From Prevotellaceae bacterium UBA4332 (lineage in GTDB: Bacteria > Bacteroidota > Bacteroidia > Bacteroidales > Bacteroidaceae), in NCBI GenBank assembly GCA_002394365.1, contig DGTQ01000023.1, forward strand, positions 17,162 to 81,161: 64,000 nt of DNA, given 5' to 3'. The first letter of the stretch is position 1, and each line of letters begins with the position of its first letter. A model generated the notes under the pieces. The model was given only the letters and a program-made list of their open reading frames with translations. It was not told where the DNA came from and made no database searches. Shown piece by piece: positions 54,359 through 62,528 of this stretch. The position numbers and the translations under genes are program-made.

Positions 54359-56953
54359 CTATTTTAATCTGAACATCAATATGTCACCTTGAGGGATTAT
54401 ATATGACGTACGCATTGGCTTTTCTTGCAGAGTTTTTGTTATCTGGTGTGGAATATTATTCCGAGCACCAATAAGTATCTTAATGCTTTTTTCGTGGTCT
54501 TTATTCACTATGACGAGATAGCGATGCCCTTCTTTTTCTATCTGCGAGATGATAGCCCCCTTGCTGCTTATTACCTTCAGCGTTTTCAGGTTTATGGGCA
54601 TAGTCTTTTGGAGGCTTGTGCCCAGAGGCAACCTTCCTCCAATATGCTTTACCGACAATACTTTTGCGCCATAAAATAACCTTGACACCACCCTCAGTTC
54701 CCTGTTCATCTTTTGTACCACGGCGTAGGTCTTGGTCTTTTTACCGTCTCTGCTTATTGGAGCATCATGAAAGTTAAAACCTTCCTCGTTGCTTGGTGTC
54801 CAATAGGTGAAATACTGTATTGCCTGTGCCCCATAAGCAAGGTTGGAGTATATCTGCAAGCGTAGGGAGGATAATGTAGGTTGGGGATAATATGTGTCTG
54901 GCGTAAAGGGCACATCATGGGGCATTGAAAGAACAAAGCCCCAAAAAGGTTTGCCAGATGAAAGGCTCTCCCTACGAACCATCTCCAGGTTATGATACCA
55001 TGTAGGGCGGATGCCCTTGGTGGTTACAGGGTAATAGTCGAAGGAAATCTGTTGGCAGGATGTTGCCGAGGCTGCTTTCAGATACTCTGCGTATGTCTTA
55101 ACCTTCAGTGTAGGCTCTATCCACTCTTCATGATAATAAGGATGAAGATTTACATAGCAAGGGTGCTCGCTGTCATAATGCCTTAACACGGATATTACTT
55201 TTTGTATCTTGTGTATCTCTGGCACAGAAGGTTCGTCTTGTATGAAATATCCGAAGAAGCCCTTCTCTTTTTTTAGTATGTTTGCGGCATCAGCAGGCGC
55301 ACTTGACATTTCAGGACATTTTGCCAACACTTGTACTCCATACTTTTCGGCATATCGGCAAGCCTTCTGCAGTTGATTTATTGAAGGATAAAAAGGGTAA
55401 AGACTCACAGAAAAACCACACTCGCTGAAGACGCGAAAATTCTCCTCCGTAGTCTGCCAGTCGGGAACTCCAAAGTAGGCTATGATAGGCATCTCGCCCC
55501 TTGCAGCAACACCTGGAAGGATATTGCCACATAACAATGTCAGGACTATCAACCTCTTTGCCACTTTGTTTTTCACTATGAAGAGCTCGTTTACAAAGGC
55601 GTATGCAATGGTTATTATTGCCAATGACGCTATTCTGGCATATTCGTTTTCAAGGCTGTGGTAGGCAAGCAGAAGCAGAGGGATAAGCAGGGAATACGAG
55701 ACACAATAAGTGAACAGTCGCTTGTAGGGCATCAGGTAATTGAACTTCTTACGAATAGCCACCATCGACAGCCCCATGATAACACACTCAGCTATCACCC
55801 ATACGATAGCTGAACCGACTGCACCCATACTGGCAGTAAGCAGTAGGTTGAACACCACCGTCACTATTGCACCTATAAAAGAATTTCTCAGAACCGTCTT
55901 GTCTGAGTGCATAGCCATAAGAATTTGTATTACCAATATTTGTTCTATGCCAATAATAAGCACCAAGGGTATTATAATTCGGAAAGGCAAGTATGAACCT
56001 TCAAAGCCATCGCCCACTACAACATGCAATAGGTTAGGACCCGCTATAAGCATGAAGCATACTGTAGGGAAAGTGAAGAGAAAGATAGCATCAAACGAGG
56101 TGTTTATCTTTTCCCAGAACTCTTCCTTTTTGCCTTCAGCCAATAGATTTGATACTCGTGGAAAAAGTATGTTGGTGAAAGACAACAATACTGCCATGAT
56201 GATGTTGTGCAGTTTTGTTGCCGTAGTGAAATAGCCTACTTCATCTGTATTTGTTACAAAACCCAACCAGACAGGATTAAGGGATGTATATACATTGGTC
56301 AGCAACACATATATGCCCATTATGAGAAACGCCTGATAGAAATGTCGCAGGTCTATATTGTCAAAAGTGAACCTTACAAACCTCCTGCTGTACCATACGT
56401 TCACCAAGGCATTGAGCACTACTGTTGCTACTGATATTACATAGTATATCTTGTAGTCTGACGCCTGTTTTACAAAAATGAATATGCAGAGCACATACAG
56501 ACACCTCAACAATAAAGTTCGATTGGTGATATACTTGAAGTCCTCCATGCCCATGAAAAACCACTCCATGATGAAGAGATTGAATATCAACTTCACTATG
56601 CCCACATACAACAAATCGCGATAGGGTTCGAGCGTAGGCAGAACATACATGGCAAGAAGCAGTATAACGATAGCGATGCCTGTTGCAATAGCCGTAAGCA
56701 ATAACAAGGACATAAACGTACTCGAGAGTTTTGCCTTGTCATTCCTTACTGCTGCTATCTCTCTCACCCCCACCGTGGTGATACCCATCATGGAGATAAG
56801 CACGAAATAGTTCACAAGGTTATCTACAAAGTTTACTATGCCTATGTTGGACAGTCCCAGGGTTCTTGATACATAAGGATAAACCACCAGTGGAAACAAA
56901 TATGTTGACACTGTCAGTATGCTGCTATATATGAAGTTACCTTTTAGACTCAT
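54359..56953 (-). CDS. Wzx-type flippase continuous with a glycoside-hydrolase-like periplasmic domain
   Basis: 864 aa. Residues 1-459 are a polysaccharide flippase (MATE/Wzx fold): YPYVSRTLGLSNIGIVNFVD, MGITTVGVREIAAVRN, LFPRVSNLLAEGKKEEF and about twelve membrane helices. From residue 460 a new export-signal-like segment begins (VKNKVAKRLIVLTLLCGNIL, then PGVAA). A TIM-barrel-like domain follows with IAYFGVPDW, the putative acid/base motif FIQDEPS (Glu574), ISFDYYPVT, QAIQYFTYWTP and a C-terminal beta-sandwich to residue 864. No stop separates the parts. A GTG at 55576 could start the second part alone. The glycosidase-like part would act in the periplasm. Confidence 0.85.
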   Translation of the reverse strand: MSLKGNFIYSSILTVSTYLFPLVVYPYVSRTLGLSNIGIVNFVDNLVNYFVLISMMGITTVGVREIAAVRNDKAKLSSTFMSLLLLTAIATGIAIVILLLAMYVLPTLEPYRDLLYVGIVKLIFNLFIMEWFFMGMEDFKYITNRTLLLRCLYVLCIFIFVKQASDYKIYYVISVATVVLNALVNVWYSRRFVRFTFDNIDLRHFYQAFLIMGIYVLLTNVYTSLNPVWLGFVTNTDEVGYFTTATKLHNIIMAVLLSFTNILFPRVSNLLAEGKKEEFWEKINTSFDAIFLFTFPTVCFMLIAGPNLLHVVVGDGFEGSYLPFRIIIPLVLIIGIEQILVIQILMAMHSDKTVLRNSFIGAIVTVVFNLLLTASMGAVGSAIVWVIAECVIMGLSMVAIRKKFNYLMPYKRLFTYCVSYSLLIPLLLLAYHSLENEYARIASLAIITIAYAFVNELFIVKNKVAKRLIVLTLLCGNILPGVAARGEMPIIAYFGVPDWQTTEENFRVFSECGFSVSLYPFYPSINQLQKACRYAEKYGVQVLAKCPEMSSAPADAANILKKEKGFFGYFIQDEPSVPEIHKIQKVISVLRHYDSEHPCYVNLHPYYHEEWIEPTLKVKTYAEYLKAASATSCQQISFDYYPVTTKGIRPTWYHNLEMVRRESLSSGKPFWGFVLSMPHDVPFTPDTYYPQPTLSSLRLQIYSNLAYGAQAIQYFTYWTPSNEEGFNFHDAPISRDGKKTKTYAVVQKMNRELRVVSRLFYGAKVLSVKHIGGRLPLGTSLQKTMPINLKTLKVISSKGAIISQIEKEGHRYLVIVNKDHEKSIKILIGARNNIPHQITKTLQEKPMRTSYIIPQGDILMFRLK

Positions 56954-56971
56954 ACTTCAAAATATCAAATT

Positions 56972-58036
56972 CTACATCCACAACAAGGAAAGGGCATAGG
57001 CTACCATACTGGCAAAAAACCTTATGGCGGATATTGTATTGCTTATTATCTTGGACAACATTCTTGGAGCAAAAGCATAAACGGATGCCGTCCACAGGAT
57101 TATATTGACGATAGACAAATAGTCGTTCATTCTATTGCCAAGCACCTTGCTCACACCGTTGAAGTACAATAGAAAGATGAAGGCTACTGCTTGTATCTTG
57201 ATTGCTATATTAACATATTTGCAATGCTTCATCAGGTATTCACTATAGTATATGGATGCGTAGTACAAGACAATGTTCATCCAAATGAGAATATTTATCT
57301 CCAAAGGCCAGCCTCTATGCTCATCCTCTATGCCTTTATCCCTCATTTCGCGATATAGGGCAAGCTTGGTTCCTATCAGTTCGTCAGGAATAATGCGCGA
57401 TATGTCTATATGACTAAAATAGACAACCAACCCGATGGGCACTATCATAGAAAGAATTACTTTCTGCCATTTGGGGAGCCTGTCTCTTAAAAAGAATATC
57501 ACCAAACCTGCTGCAGCAGAATAATGGAATGTTGTTCCCAAGAGTATAAACGCAAATGCAATGGCTTTCTTTTTCTCTACATAGTAATATATTGCCAAGA
57601 GAAAAAGTCCTGCTGCTACTCCTGCTCTTATCTGCACCATCTCATGCATCATGTAGTAGTATGACACATATATCGTCAGCGTGATAAAGGGCATTTTGGA
57701 TATTTTCCAAAAGGCTGCAAGGTGTATCGGTACGGATATTATGGCATAGGCAAAAAAGAGGGCGTTGACACCCAACGACATAGAGCGAAGTATAGAAGAA
57801 ATAAGCTCAAAAGTAGGTTCTGTTGCTTTGGCAAGTATTATATTGCTCTTCTGGTAATACATCAGTTCGTATGACTCCGTATCAGGAGTAGAACCTACGG
57901 CTCTCAGTCCTGCTATACATATCATGCCCAAACCCAATAATACGTACAGTATTACCTTGTCTCTATGCTTGAGGCGTTCCTCAAAAAAAGAGAGAAACAA
58001 ACATGATACGAATAGTAAAACTAAAGATAAAACCAT
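56972..58036 (-). CDS. EpsG/Wzy-like polysaccharide polymerase
   Basis: 354 aa with about ten membrane helices. The EpsG-family stretch IAGLRAVGSTPDTESYELMY after the second helix is diagnostic, as is the later YYYMMHEMVQIRAGVAAGLF with GTTFHYSAAAGL. It polymerises the flipped repeat unit in the periplasm. Placed 18 bp upstream of the flippase fusion gene and 4 bp after the Wzz gene. Confidence 0.85.
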   Translation of the reverse strand: MVLSLVLLFVSCLFLSFFEERLKHRDKVILYVLLGLGMICIAGLRAVGSTPDTESYELMYYQKSNIILAKATEPTFELISSILRSMSLGVNALFFAYAIISVPIHLAAFWKISKMPFITLTIYVSYYYMMHEMVQIRAGVAAGLFLLAIYYYVEKKKAIAFAFILLGTTFHYSAAAGLVIFFLRDRLPKWQKVILSMIVPIGLVVYFSHIDISRIIPDELIGTKLALYREMRDKGIEDEHRGWPLEINILIWMNIVLYYASIYYSEYLMKHCKYVNIAIKIQAVAFIFLLYFNGVSKVLGNRMNDYLSIVNIILWTASVYAFAPRMLSKIISNTISAIRFFASMVAYALSLLWM

Positions 58037-58040
58037 TTTT

Positions 58041-59093
58041 TTAGTCTTTCCTCTTCACCAATATCCAACCTGACAACGCAATAAAAGCCAATATCGTCAT
58101 AGCTAAAGAGATAAACACTCTCTTTGGTCCTGCTGGCTTATAAGGCACGGTGGCACTCTGTATGACGGTGAAGGCTGGGGTAGCCTCCTGCAATTTTGCC
58201 TGTGCCATCTGCATCTGGGTGTTGAGGGTGGAGTATATGTTATACTTCAACTGCATCTCGTTCTCCAAGTCCTCCGTCTTAGACCTGTAGCTCTCGAGCA
58301 CAATATCCATGTTGGCATCTGAATATGAACCATAGGTCTGGCGAGCACGCTCGTACTTTGCCTTTGCCTCGGCACACAGTTTCTTGTAGTATTCGTAGTC
58401 TATCTTTGCCTTGTGAGTACGATATTTTACTATGAATTCCTGCAATTTCTCGCAGGTTTCGTTTGCCATAGTGGCACATATCAGCGGGTCCTGGTCTTTT
58501 ACCGTTATCGTCACTACATTGGTTTTCTTATCTACCTCGCAGAATATATTTGACTGCACACCCTGAAACAGTTTGTACTGACGCTCACTAAGGTTGAATA
58601 CAGATATCTTGTCCTTTCCCTGATAACCATCCTTTGGTGTTGGCTTTACTAACTCTATGATATAGCCCTTCACTATGTTCCACCAAGCATACTTCTGATG
58701 GTCGCGCAGGTAGAGGTAGTAATTGGTGTTTATGTCTCCCTTCTGGCTTTTCACATTCACCGTCATGAGGTTTGCTATGAAGTCGTTAGATGCCAGAATG
58801 TCTGGATATATCTCGGCAAAGAAAGCATCTGAGCTGTTCATCTTAGCCAAGGAACCTAATCCAAAGGATGATGCCAGCGAACCCAATGAACCTAATGACG
58901 ACGCAGAGGTTGACTCTGGTGCAAGGCTCACCGTACACTTGTAGTAACGTGGTATGAACAATGTGAAAAGGTATGTTCCTACCAGCACTATGGGCAGTAT
59001 CTTGAAGTAAAGCATCTTCTTAGCCCACAGTGTCTTTATTATTTTCATTACGTCTATTGGCGCTTTCTCTTGTGTATTCGTTTCTTCACTCAT
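58041..59093 (-). CDS. Wzz-type chain-length determinant
   Basis: 350 aa. Two terminal membrane helices (about 31-52 and 325-345) flank a periplasmic coiled-coil domain. The N-terminal helix leads to YYKCTVSLAPESTSASSLGS, and the second helix follows a Pro-rich PAFTVIQSATVPYKPAGPKR, the usual Wzz ending. It has no C-terminal kinase domain. It sets polymer length with the Wzy protein encoded next. Confidence 0.93.
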   Translation of the reverse strand: MSEETNTQEKAPIDVMKIIKTLWAKKMLYFKILPIVLVGTYLFTLFIPRYYKCTVSLAPESTSASSLGSLGSLASSFGLGSLAKMNSSDAFFAEIYPDILASNDFIANLMTVNVKSQKGDINTNYYLYLRDHQKYAWWNIVKGYIIELVKPTPKDGYQGKDKISVFNLSERQYKLFQGVQSNIFCEVDKKTNVVTITVKDQDPLICATMANETCEKLQEFIVKYRTHKAKIDYEYYKKLCAEAKAKYERARQTYGSYSDANMDIVLESYRSKTEDLENEMQLKYNIYSTLNTQMQMAQAKLQEATPAFTVIQSATVPYKPAGPKRVFISLAMTILAFIALSGWILVKRKD

Positions 59094-59121
59094 GTCTTCT
59101 TTTTATGATGTAAGGGTTATT

Positions 59122-59607
59122 TTACCATGCTATGAAATGGAGGCGCAGGGTTTTGTCCTCGTTGAGTAGTGTCATGCGGTCGGAGTTAATCTCTTCTATG
59201 GTGAACGTCTCCTCATATACCGCCTCACCGTCTATGATGTTGCCTTTATCCTTCAGGTGCAAGCCGTGTATTGTCAACTTGCTGAGCTCGTCTGCTGTAA
59301 GCAGTGGGTCGCCCTTGCCCTTGCTGTGGTGGCGAGGACTATACACGCGCAGGGTGTTGTTCTTGTGCTCGAAGCGATAGAGGTACGTGCCTGCGCTCGC
59401 TCCCTGTGTCTGCATTATCTTGCCTATGTAGCTCCAGAACACTTTCTTGCTCACGTAGTCTGTGTTGGTGCCGTCTGTCGTATTATCTACCTGACGCAGA
59501 TACCACCAGTTGTCGAGGTCGCCGTTGTCGCTAGAGTTTATCTCGCAACCTGTCAGGGTAATGATGAACGAAGAATAAAGAATGAAGAATAAAAATTTAC
59601 TCATCAT
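59122..59607 (-). CDS. Lipocalin-like lipoprotein
   Basis: About 161 aa from the ATG at 59607 (the next codon is also ATG; an ATG at 59634 would add nine polar residues before the signal). The signal peptide ends in lipobox TLTGC. The mature part begins with an Asp/Asn-rich linker and LDNWWYLRQV, followed by about eight strands ending LRLHFIAW, like the small lipocalin-like domains (DUF4847 type) of Bacteroidetes. Placed between Wzi and Wzz genes. The codons of its signal core are built of TTCTT/ATTCTTC-type words. Confidence 0.7.
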   Translation of the reverse strand: MMSKFLFFILYSSFIITLTGCEINSSDNGDLDNWWYLRQVDNTTDGTNTDYVSKKVFWSYIGKIMQTQGASAGTYLYRFEHKNNTLRVYSPRHHSKGKGDPLLTADELSKLTIHGLHLKDKGNIIDGEAVYEETFTIEEINSDRMTLLNEDKTLRLHFIAW

Positions 59608-59647
59608 CTTGCTGCTATGTGGTTCTATTCTCATAACTTCTTTCTAC

Positions 59648-61261
59648 TTATTTTTTCCTCCCTTTCGCAGGAGTTGGCAGAGGGTTGTAGAGCACAGTAA
59701 ACTGCATACCAGAGTTATTGCCTCTCAATTCTCCCCAGTCGGCTCCGTAGCCTATGGTGGCAGTAAAACGGTTCAATACGCTCTTCTCTGGAAATTTATA
59801 TGCTGCCTCGAGCAGCAGACTCGTGTTCTCTTTTGGCTCGGTGTATGGGGCATTGTATGTTCCCCATCCCTTCTGCCAGCTTAGCTTTGCCCTGTAGCGC
59901 AGTCCGCTTACTGGCTCGCCCGCTATGCCGAAGTGCCACGCCTTGAAGCGGTCGCAACGCGGACCCACATAGCCGTCGGTGTTATAGATGGGCGAAAGAT
60001 ACAGGGGGTTGCCTATAAACTGTCCGTAGTGTTGCCATCCTGGCATAGAACTGTGGCCGTAGAATGTCTCCCTGCCACAGATGTGGTCGCTCATGCCCTT
60101 GGTGTGGTCGTGGTATATCGGTCCGCTGTGGTAGCGGGACGCTATGTGTTCCACCACCGCCTGGTTGACGTATTTGAAGTTCTTCAGTTTCACGTCAAAA
60201 CCCAGGAGGAAGTCCTTCAGGTCATAGCGGAAGTAGCGGCTGTCCACCTTCTTGTTCCAGTCAGCACCCTTTCCGTAACCGTCGTAGTCGAGGAAAAGCA
60301 TGCCCGAATGGTCCTCGAAATAGTGGTCCATATACACACCAGCCTCCCATGCCTTAGCCTTCCAGTTGAGTCTCACCACCCAACTGCCCAGGTGGTTGCC
60401 CTCTGCATTCTGGTATTCTGTGCCTTCCTCACTCTCCTCTGCACCAGTACCTGTGAAGGCGTGCCAGTAGGTAGAGAAATTGCACCTTACGTTTGTCTCG
60501 TTATAGGCGTTCTTTTTGTTGTCGTATTTATACATCTTGCCGCCAAACTGTGCAGCCATCTGCAAACCTATAGTGAGCGTCAGGGGGAACACCTCCTCCT
60601 TGCCTATCCTCAGGTAGCCAGCCTTCTCGTGGTAGCGTGTGTTCTTGTTGTACTTATACTTCGACCCTGCGGCAAATGTTTCTTCCCATCCGCCGTCTGT
60701 CATCACTCCGTACGCCATGTGCGCCTTCACTGCCACCCACTTCTTGGTGTAGGGAATAGACCAGTAGTCGTTCAGTCCTATGCGTACCTGTGGCACAGGG
60801 CGGGCATTGATACCCAGCGTCTGCGCACCAGATGACAATTCGTTGTTTATCAGCTCCATCGGCTGGTGCTTCGAACCTATGGTGAGGGTGCCGAGCTTGT
60901 AGTTTGCCTCTACGAAAGCCTGTTGCAACACGAGGTGGTTGGTGTAGCGCTCCTTGTAGCCCTGACTTTTGTAGCCCAGTGGCACTATCACGTCCAGTCC
61001 TGCGTTCAGGTCCAGTTTGCCGTCAGCAAATTTCTTGTCCCAGGCTCCTATACCTCTCACGTATCCGTTCTGCGCATTAAGACTGCTGATACCATGCTTG
61101 TTTGCGTTGAGCCACAAGGGAGTCTTGCTGTTGCTCAACGAACCCTGCATCTCCACGTTCAGCGCCCAACCGTCGTCTGCTTTCACGCCACTCACCTGTG
61201 CCGTCATTGTGGTGCAGACCACCATGAGCATCATAGCCGCTATTGAGAAAAACTTTTTCAA
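59648..61261 (-). CDS. Wzi-like capsule assembly outer-membrane protein
   Basis: 537 aa. A signal peptide ends MTAQ, followed by barrel strands throughout. Recognisable Wzi-family parts are PLWLNANKHGISSLNAQNGY, GSKHQPMELINNELSSGAQ, VRIGLNDYWSIPYTKKWVAV and the late HSSMPGWQHYGQFIGNPLY. Wzi attaches capsule to the outer surface. It leads the eight-gene minus-strand run to 51092 behind a two-element promoter (61352-61322). Confidence 0.92.
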   Translation of the reverse strand: MKKFFSIAAMMLMVVCTTMTAQVSGVKADDGWALNVEMQGSLSNSKTPLWLNANKHGISSLNAQNGYVRGIGAWDKKFADGKLDLNAGLDVIVPLGYKSQGYKERYTNHLVLQQAFVEANYKLGTLTIGSKHQPMELINNELSSGAQTLGINARPVPQVRIGLNDYWSIPYTKKWVAVKAHMAYGVMTDGGWEETFAAGSKYKYNKNTRYHEKAGYLRIGKEEVFPLTLTIGLQMAAQFGGKMYKYDNKKNAYNETNVRCNFSTYWHAFTGTGAEESEEGTEYQNAEGNHLGSWVVRLNWKAKAWEAGVYMDHYFEDHSGMLFLDYDGYGKGADWNKKVDSRYFRYDLKDFLLGFDVKLKNFKYVNQAVVEHIASRYHSGPIYHDHTKGMSDHICGRETFYGHSSMPGWQHYGQFIGNPLYLSPIYNTDGYVGPRCDRFKAWHFGIAGEPVSGLRYRAKLSWQKGWGTYNAPYTEPKENTSLLLEAAYKFPEKSVLNRFTATIGYGADWGELRGNNSGMQFTVLYNPLPTPAKGRKK

Positions 61262-61321
61262 AATGTTCTATCCTTTGTTTTGTTGGGTTTATTCTTCCTG
61301 TATTTTACTGAAAAAACGCTG

Positions 61322-61352
61322 CAAAGGTACTATTTATTTCATAAAAAACAAA
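61322..61352 (-). promoter_or_regulatory. Promoter of the Wzi-to-GT4 polysaccharide operon
   Basis: TTTG (61352-61349), 19 bases, TACCTTTG (61329-61322) on the minus strand. The leader is about 54 nt. Confidence 0.7.
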
Positions 61353-61372
61353 GTTTTTTAGGGCTTTTCTCC

Positions 61373-62488
61373 CTATCCACGTATCATAATGTCCTCACAA
61401 GGCACCTTTCCCCAGTCAAAAGCCTTTAGGAGTTCCTGAGGCTTGCAGGGCTCATTTTCCCCGATGAAATGGGCAAAAAATGCAAGCCTGCCTATTATCT
61501 CCTCAGCCGAGAAATGTTCCTTTAGCTGTCCAAGGTCCATGCTCTTATCGCGCTTCGACAATCGCTGACCAGCCTCGTTACACAGCAAAGGCAGGTGGGC
61601 ATACTCCATACGAGGGAAGCCCAACAGTCCTCCAAGGTATATCTGCTGACCAGCACTCTGCAAGAGGTCTCTGCCCCTCACCACCTCGGTTACTCCCATC
61701 AGGGCATCGTCCACCACTACGGCGAGCTGGTACGCCCAAGCTCCGTCTCGCCTCCTTACTATGAAGTCGCCTATGTCGTTCTTTATGTCAATACGCTGAG
61801 GACCATAATGCTGGTCAGTGTATTCAATTATTTCATTGGCAACGCGGAGAGCGAGAGCAGCAAGCCCCTTCTCAGCAGACTCACCCCCAGCCCCTCTCTT
61901 GGAGAGAGGGGAGGAATATGTATCCCCTTTCTGCGATATGTTTAACGGATGTAGTGAGTTTGATGAGGAATATGCATTCTCTTTCTGCAATATGTTTAAC
62001 GGATGTAGTGAGTTTGATGAGGAATATGCACCCTCTTTTTGCAATGAGTTTTGCGAAACGTCTTGTAATTGTTCCCCTCTCTCCAAGAGTTTCTGCCCCT
62101 CGGGAAACGAGGGGATTAGAGGGGAGTTGGTTAGGGGTGAGTCTATTGGTGAGTCTTCCTGTGGCGCGCTCACCGCCAGTCGCTCTGCCCTCGTCTTATA
62201 AGAAAGGTACAGGAGGTTCTGCTTGCGGAGGCTTTCAAGATATTCCTCGTATATCTCGCCTCGCTCACTCTGGTAATATGGTCCCTCGTCCCAAGTCAGT
62301 CCGAGCCACTCCAGGTCTCGCATTATCTGGTCGGCATACTGCTGTTTGCTGCGCTGGGGGTCGATATCCTCTATGCGCAGCAGCCATTTTCCGCCCTTGC
62401 TCTTTGCCGAGAGCCACGAGAGCAGGGCACTGAAGACATTGCCTAAGTGCATACGACCAGTGGGAGATGGGGCAAAGCGACCTTTCAT
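61373..62488 (-). CDS. gluQ: Glutamyl-Q tRNA(Asp) synthetase with in-frame repeat insertion
   Basis: 371 aa, about 70-90 longer than usual GluQRS. The catalytic core is intact: RFAPSPTGRMHLGN (HIGH-like), LRIEDIDPQR, the DNIL-type LAVVVDDALMGVTEVVRG and LSKRDKS (KMSKS-like). It lacks the anticodon-binding domain, as expected. It activates glutamate and attaches it to queuosine in tRNA-Asp. Residues about 112-207 are an inserted, low-complexity, repeat-encoded segment (two 18-residue copies of YSSSNSLHPLNI plus flanks). It lies where the zinc-binding region normally is, and the usual C-x-C there is replaced by LSY. Whether it is active is open. Confidence 0.88.
   Translation of the reverse strand: MKGRFAPSPTGRMHLGNVFSALLSWLSAKSKGGKWLLRIEDIDPQRSKQQYADQIMRDLEWLGLTWDEGPYYQSERGEIYEEYLESLRKQNLLYLSYKTRAERLAVSAPQEDSPIDSPLTNSPLIPSFPEGQKLLERGEQLQDVSQNSLQKEGAYSSSNSLHPLNILQKENAYSSSNSLHPLNISQKGDTYSSPLSKRGAGGESAEKGLAALALRVANEIIEYTDQHYGPQRIDIKNDIGDFIVRRRDGAWAYQLAVVVDDALMGVTEVVRGRDLLQSAGQQIYLGGLLGFPRMEYAHLPLLCNEAGQRLSKRDKSMDLGQLKEHFSAEEIIGRLAFFAHFIGENEPCKPQELLKAFDWGKVPCEDIMIRG
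61891..62114. repeat. Composite repeat element inside gluQ
   Basis: Two 54-bp copies in tandem (61927-61980, 61981-62034; three differences) with partial copies on both sides (61911-61926 and from 62035). A perfect 16-bp inverted repeat flanks them: CTCTTGGAGAGAGGGG (61896-61911) and CCCCTCTCTCCAAGAG (62074-62089). A further hairpin CCCCTCG/CGAGGGG (62096-62114) follows. Its length keeps the gluQ frame open. Confidence 0.85.
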
Positions 62489-62528
62489 TAAGATTGAAGA
62501 TTGAAAATTGAGAATTGAGAATTGAAAC

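Noticed and set aside
54359..56953. Frameshift or assembly error creating the flippase-hydrolase fusion
   Set aside because: Both halves are in the same frame without a stop and the junction reads sensibly as a hydrophobic segment. A lost stop codon in this isolate cannot be excluded and is stated as the refuting test.
59933..60835. 300-codon open frame opposite the Wzi gene
   Set aside because: Antisense of clear Wzi-family beta-barrel sequence; no recognisable motifs.
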